From NCBI GenBank assembly GCA_023678885.1, contig CM043005.1, positions 1,932,814 to 1,996,813 of the forward strand: a stretch of DNA of 64,000 nucleotides, in the 5' to 3' direction. Below the pieces are notes generated by a model. It had not been told where the DNA came from. It saw nothing but the letters and a program-made list of their open reading frames with translations, and ran no database searches. The stretch is from Pogostemon cablin. Its lineage: Eukaryota > Streptophyta > Magnoliopsida > Lamiales > Lamiaceae. A program made the position numbers and the translations under genes. Shown piece by piece: positions 60,546 through 64,000 of this stretch (its first letter is position 1; the number at the start of each line of letters is the position of its first letter).

Positions 60546-61116
60546 GGCAAGTCTTGGGTGTTCCCGGACATCGTGTTAGTATCCCTAAATTCCGCATTTT
60601 TAAAAAGTATAAGTTCACTTAAAATTTATCTAAATTAGATTCTTTTATAATATAATCCCTGAATGTATGGTCCTTTCTAACAGTAAGAAAATCAAGATTC
60701 AACGCATTTTAAATTTATAAAGAAATAAAGTAGTGGCAAATATTGGCCCTCAATCCATGCTACGTATATTCCTTTTTAAGAGTAAGAATATCATGAAAGA
60801 GTGCATTTTAAATATATAATGAAAGAAAATATTTGTAAAGATTGTGGTGGCATTTAGAAGTCGAGATTAAAATCATTATGTATTGCATCTCGTATGATTG
60901 GTTAATGTTAGTATCAAAGGGTGAAATGAATCGATATTGAGATCGCTAAAAAAATTATTACTTACAGGTAATATTTATTTTCCTCGGTTTACACAAATTC
61001 TATTAATTAATAAATAAATAATAAAATTTTAATAGATCGTTTACTTAAAATTGTTATTATATTTTTAAATAAATGAAAACCCCTACTTATAAATTTCAAT
61101 AAATCTCCCTAAAAAT
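60366..61116. other. Upstream intergenic DNA of RPS18
   Basis: No gene. An ATT/TTA microsatellite of about ten units lies at 60514-60544. Confidence 0.6.
60514..60544. repeat. (TTA)n microsatellite
   Basis: About ten uninterrupted trinucleotide units. Confidence 0.95.
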
Positions 61117-61340
61117 TACTCCCTCCGTTCGGATTCAAGGGTATCATTTATTTTTGGACAGGGAGATTAAGGAGTATTGTTATTTAATGTGTAGTGTGTA
61201 GTTGTATTTGTGGAGGTGTTGGTCTCATTTTTTAGTTGTATTAGTGAGTGTGTGTGGATAAAAAAGAAAATGAGACCCTTGAGGGAGGGCAAACGTCCAA
61301 AATGGAAAAATGATACCCTTGAAAGCAGACGAAGGGGGTA
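61117..61340. mobile_element. Stowaway-like MITE
   Basis: TACTCCCTCCGTTCGGATTC at the left and GAAAGCAGACGAAGGGGGTA at the right, with inward continuation AAGGGTATCATT against AATGATACCCTT. About 224 bp, non-coding, among the better preserved MITEs here. Confidence 0.9.
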
Positions 61341-62043
61341 CATTTCTACCCATACATAATTTGATTATACTTATTTCAATGAATTATAAGAGTGACTCCG
61401 AGTTATTTCAATTAATTTTAAGAGTGTCTCCCTAAAACCTTTTATATATATTTCTCATAAATTAACTATAATCGAATCAATAATTAATTTCTCATACCAA
61501 GTATTTCTAATATCAAGTCATCAAATTAAATATTAACGATATACTATTTTAATTTATATTGGTTTGAGAGACAATATTTTAATGTATAGTGGGTAGTTGT
61601 AAAGAATGACATCGAGTAGGATACACAGTATTATAGGAGTACCCGTACTCGTATCCATTTAAATATAAACTATTAATATCCGTACTCGTCTCATTAAAAA
61701 AATATTATAATATTCGTACCCATCCCAATCGTTTATTTTATAGTTATTTATATATTTTTTCAAAATTAATATTTTATTAAAAAATATACTATTATTAATT
61801 AAATATAAATATAATATAAATTCAATTATTTTAAATAAAATTTAATAAATATAATTAAAAAAACTTAAAACTATTAAGAGTTGATATCCCAAACTTTAAA
61901 ATCCTAAACCCTGGACCGTAAACCCTAAACCTTAAACCCTAAAATCCTAAACCCTAATGATACACATATGGGTGCAAGTATGACCCATATGTGAATAATT
62001 TTTTATTCAATAATGTATACATATTTCTTAATAATTGTATAAT
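61341..62043. other. AT-rich intergenic DNA with GTACCC-type repeats
   Basis: No gene. Around 61625-61730 there are repeated TACCCGTACTCGT-like phrases, again at 62920-63170 and near 63405. Such motifs are common in small plant DNA transposons, but no boundaries could be set. Confidence 0.4.
61900..61956. repeat. Short interstitial telomere-like tract
   Basis: Six imperfect copies of the plant telomere unit CCCTAAA occur in about 55 bp (AACCCTGG, AAACCCTAAACC, AAACCCTAAAATCC, AAACCCTAAT). Confidence 0.85.
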
Positions 62044-62051
62044 GGCAAAAA

Positions 62052-62310
62052 CTTGTGTGCACTTGGGCATACGGGGCACACTCCGTGCGCGTTTAGAATT
62101 TTATGTTAAATTGTATACCCTTTAGTATAAAGATGTCTACCCTTTATTTTTTGAAGAAAAATAAAAAATATTAATAAACAGTGTATACCCTTTAGAATAA
62201 GATGGTGCACCTTAATAATTAAAGTATATACCCTTTAGAACAAAATAATGTACCCATACCCATAATACTAAATTCTAAAGGCACACGGTGTGCTCCCAAG
62301 TGCACGCAAG
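62052..62310. mobile_element. MITE-like element with about 45-bp terminal inverted repeats
   Basis: The left end CTTGTGTGCACTTGGG and right end CCCAAGTGCACGCAAG are inverted complements with one mismatch, and the match continues inward through CACAC-GTG-GC and TTTAGAATTT. Inside, TATACCCTTTAGAATAA-like units occur three times (about 62117, 62184, 62227). It does not have Stowaway ends and I cannot assign a superfamily. Confidence 0.7.
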
Positions 62311-64000
62311 CCTCACTCTTGTATAATTATTTTACAATCAGTTTTTCAATAAAAAACTTACAGAAAATTCACTAACAAAATGTATACATTTTTATTTATA
62401 AGTGTATACGTTTTTTAAAGTGGGTGCGCAGTGCACCCAGATGCATGGAATAATTAGCAATTAATGATTTAAATATATGAAATTAATTCATTAACTTCAA
62501 AATATTCGATAATTTAATGCATGTATCGACTGGAATAGGTCACCCAATCGGTAATGTCACGTGACACTTCTAACGTGGCGAGAAATTAAATTTGTAGTCC
62601 TTTAAGTTTTTTTTTAATATTTAAAATAAAAAATATACTTCTATTAAATAAATATAAAATAGATATAATATAATTTCAATATTTAAATAGTTAATTGCAA
62701 GAAAGACCATGAACTTCAATTGAGAATTAATTCACACGTTTAAAAATTTACAAAAAAAGAACCCCATCATTAAACATTATTGCAAAATGCAACCAACGGG
62801 AAACAAATGTCTGCTCGACTGCTAAATTGATATTTTAACTTCACAATAAAATAAGTATACCATAACCCACAGGGAATCTTAATTTCACCCTTGAAATGAA
62901 CACTAAACCACATGGGTTATATCGTACCCGTATCCGATTAAAAATAATTACCCATATCCGTCCTATTAAAAAAATTTATTATGCTACCCGTACTCGTCTC
63001 ATACTTGTTTATCAATACTCACGGGTACCCGTACCCTTTTAATATTTTTTATTTTATATTAAAAATAATATTTTTTAATATTAACTTTTAAAGGGTACCA
63101 TACCCGTACTTGTCATATTAAAAGTATTCATCCCAAACTCGTTTATCAATACCATGGGTACCTATTCCTATTTAATATTCATTTGTATTATATATATATA
63201 TATATATATTACTAATTAATTATGAAATAAATACTATATAAATTCTATTATTTTTAAATAAATATGATTAAAATAAAAAATTATAAATATTAATTAACTA
63301 TATATAATATATTTATATATTTTAGTGTTAAAATTAATGTCAATAAATTTATACCCCCTCCATCTAATAATAAATTTTTAAATAATGTATTTATGTAACT
63401 CGTTTATCAATACCCTTGGGTTACCTATTCTCATTTAATACTCATTTATTTTTTATATATTTTAAATGATGATGAATACATAATGAATTAGAATAGTTAA
63501 TTAAATTAAAGGATTCAAGAGAAATCACAATGGAGGTAATAAAATTCAATCTATTATTTGAAAGGCTTCTAGAGTTGATACTATAAACATCCATACTGGT
63601 TTTCTTGCATTTCTCAGCTACATGCCTTGCTAAAGTTTTGAAATGCATATCTTAGAAATGTATCCCTATATTTATACTTATTCAGAGTCTGTGAAGGTAA
63701 TCAGATTAAAACAGAAACTGCAATATAAATATTAGCATGTGGGTAAAGATTGTGCTGATGGAAACAATTATAATAATGTACCACTAAAAGGTTGGTATAT
63801 GTTTTCTTATTTGTATTTATATAATAGTTTAATTATAAAATTGCAGTAAAAATTTCTAGAATAATGAAATATATGGTAATTTGGAATTGATAACCTCTAA
63901 CCAACCCTAACCATATGATGCAGGTAAAAATACCAACCACTCTATTTTCACATTTTTAAAAAAAATGTGTGCCATATATTTTATCTATTTCGTCATCAAT
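62311..64000. other. AT-rich intergenic DNA to the window end
   Basis: No gene is recognised. It includes a TA microsatellite at about 63188-63209 and GTACCC-type phrases at 62920-63170. Short ORFs such as 63442-63648 (minus) have no recognisable content. Confidence 0.5.

Overview
The window is nuclear DNA from a flowering plant, most likely a eudicot. It is AT-rich, full of LTR retrotransposons and small Stowaway-type MITEs, and holds one ordinary host gene with plant-style introns. I see no bacterial, organellar or CRISPR features, and I cannot name the species.

Layout. 1-3136: MITEs, a CACTA-like non-autonomous element and a decayed Athila-type LTR (E). 3137-5796: AT-rich intergenic DNA. 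About 5797-13375, plus strand: Athila-like element A with 5' LTR, tRNA-Asp-type PBS, decayed gag and protease, no RT or integrase, and a long 3' region that stops abruptly. 13376-16046, minus strand: 5' LTR, PBS and part of gag of a second Athila-like element (D), inserted into a PIF/Harbinger transposase (16047-16985). 17167-25492, minus strand: a complete but decayed Ty1/copia element between 1194-bp LTRs. 26233-55836, minus strand: a large Athila element (B) with both LTRs, PBS, gag, protease, RT-RNase H, integrase and a decayed env-like ORF. B carries two later insertions. C (30948-34998) has TSD ATTTC and a hybrid 5' LTR. F (40610-52313) is an LTR-internal-LTR-internal-LTR array of a coding-poor Athila derivative with TSD TCGAG. 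Outside B, the PIF/Harbinger element resumes at 55837 with an ORF1-like relic. 58254-60265, minus strand: an intact four-exon gene for cytosolic ribosomal protein S18 (uS13). 60366-64000: intergenic DNA with MITEs, microsatellites and telomere-like repeats.

How the parts relate. The order of nesting is readable: PIF/Harbinger element first; D, copia and B each inserted into it; C and F inserted into B. The Athila-like elements share a modular plan: PBS, gag, protease (pol where kept), a conserved block just after the coding stop, an internal purine tract, an LTR-like repeat/leader module ending in a splice-donor-like site, a long 3' region (env-like in B), a conserved block before the 3' purine tract, and the LTR.

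The most unusual signal is a set of short inverted-motif arrays. Each element has its own motif (CACGGCC in A, GTTCGACC in B, ATTCGACC in D, ACTCGACC in E, CACTGAA in C). Within A, B and C the same motif occurs both in the LTR and in an internal module. Only RPS18 looks like a working gene; every transposon ORF is broken by stops or frameshifts.
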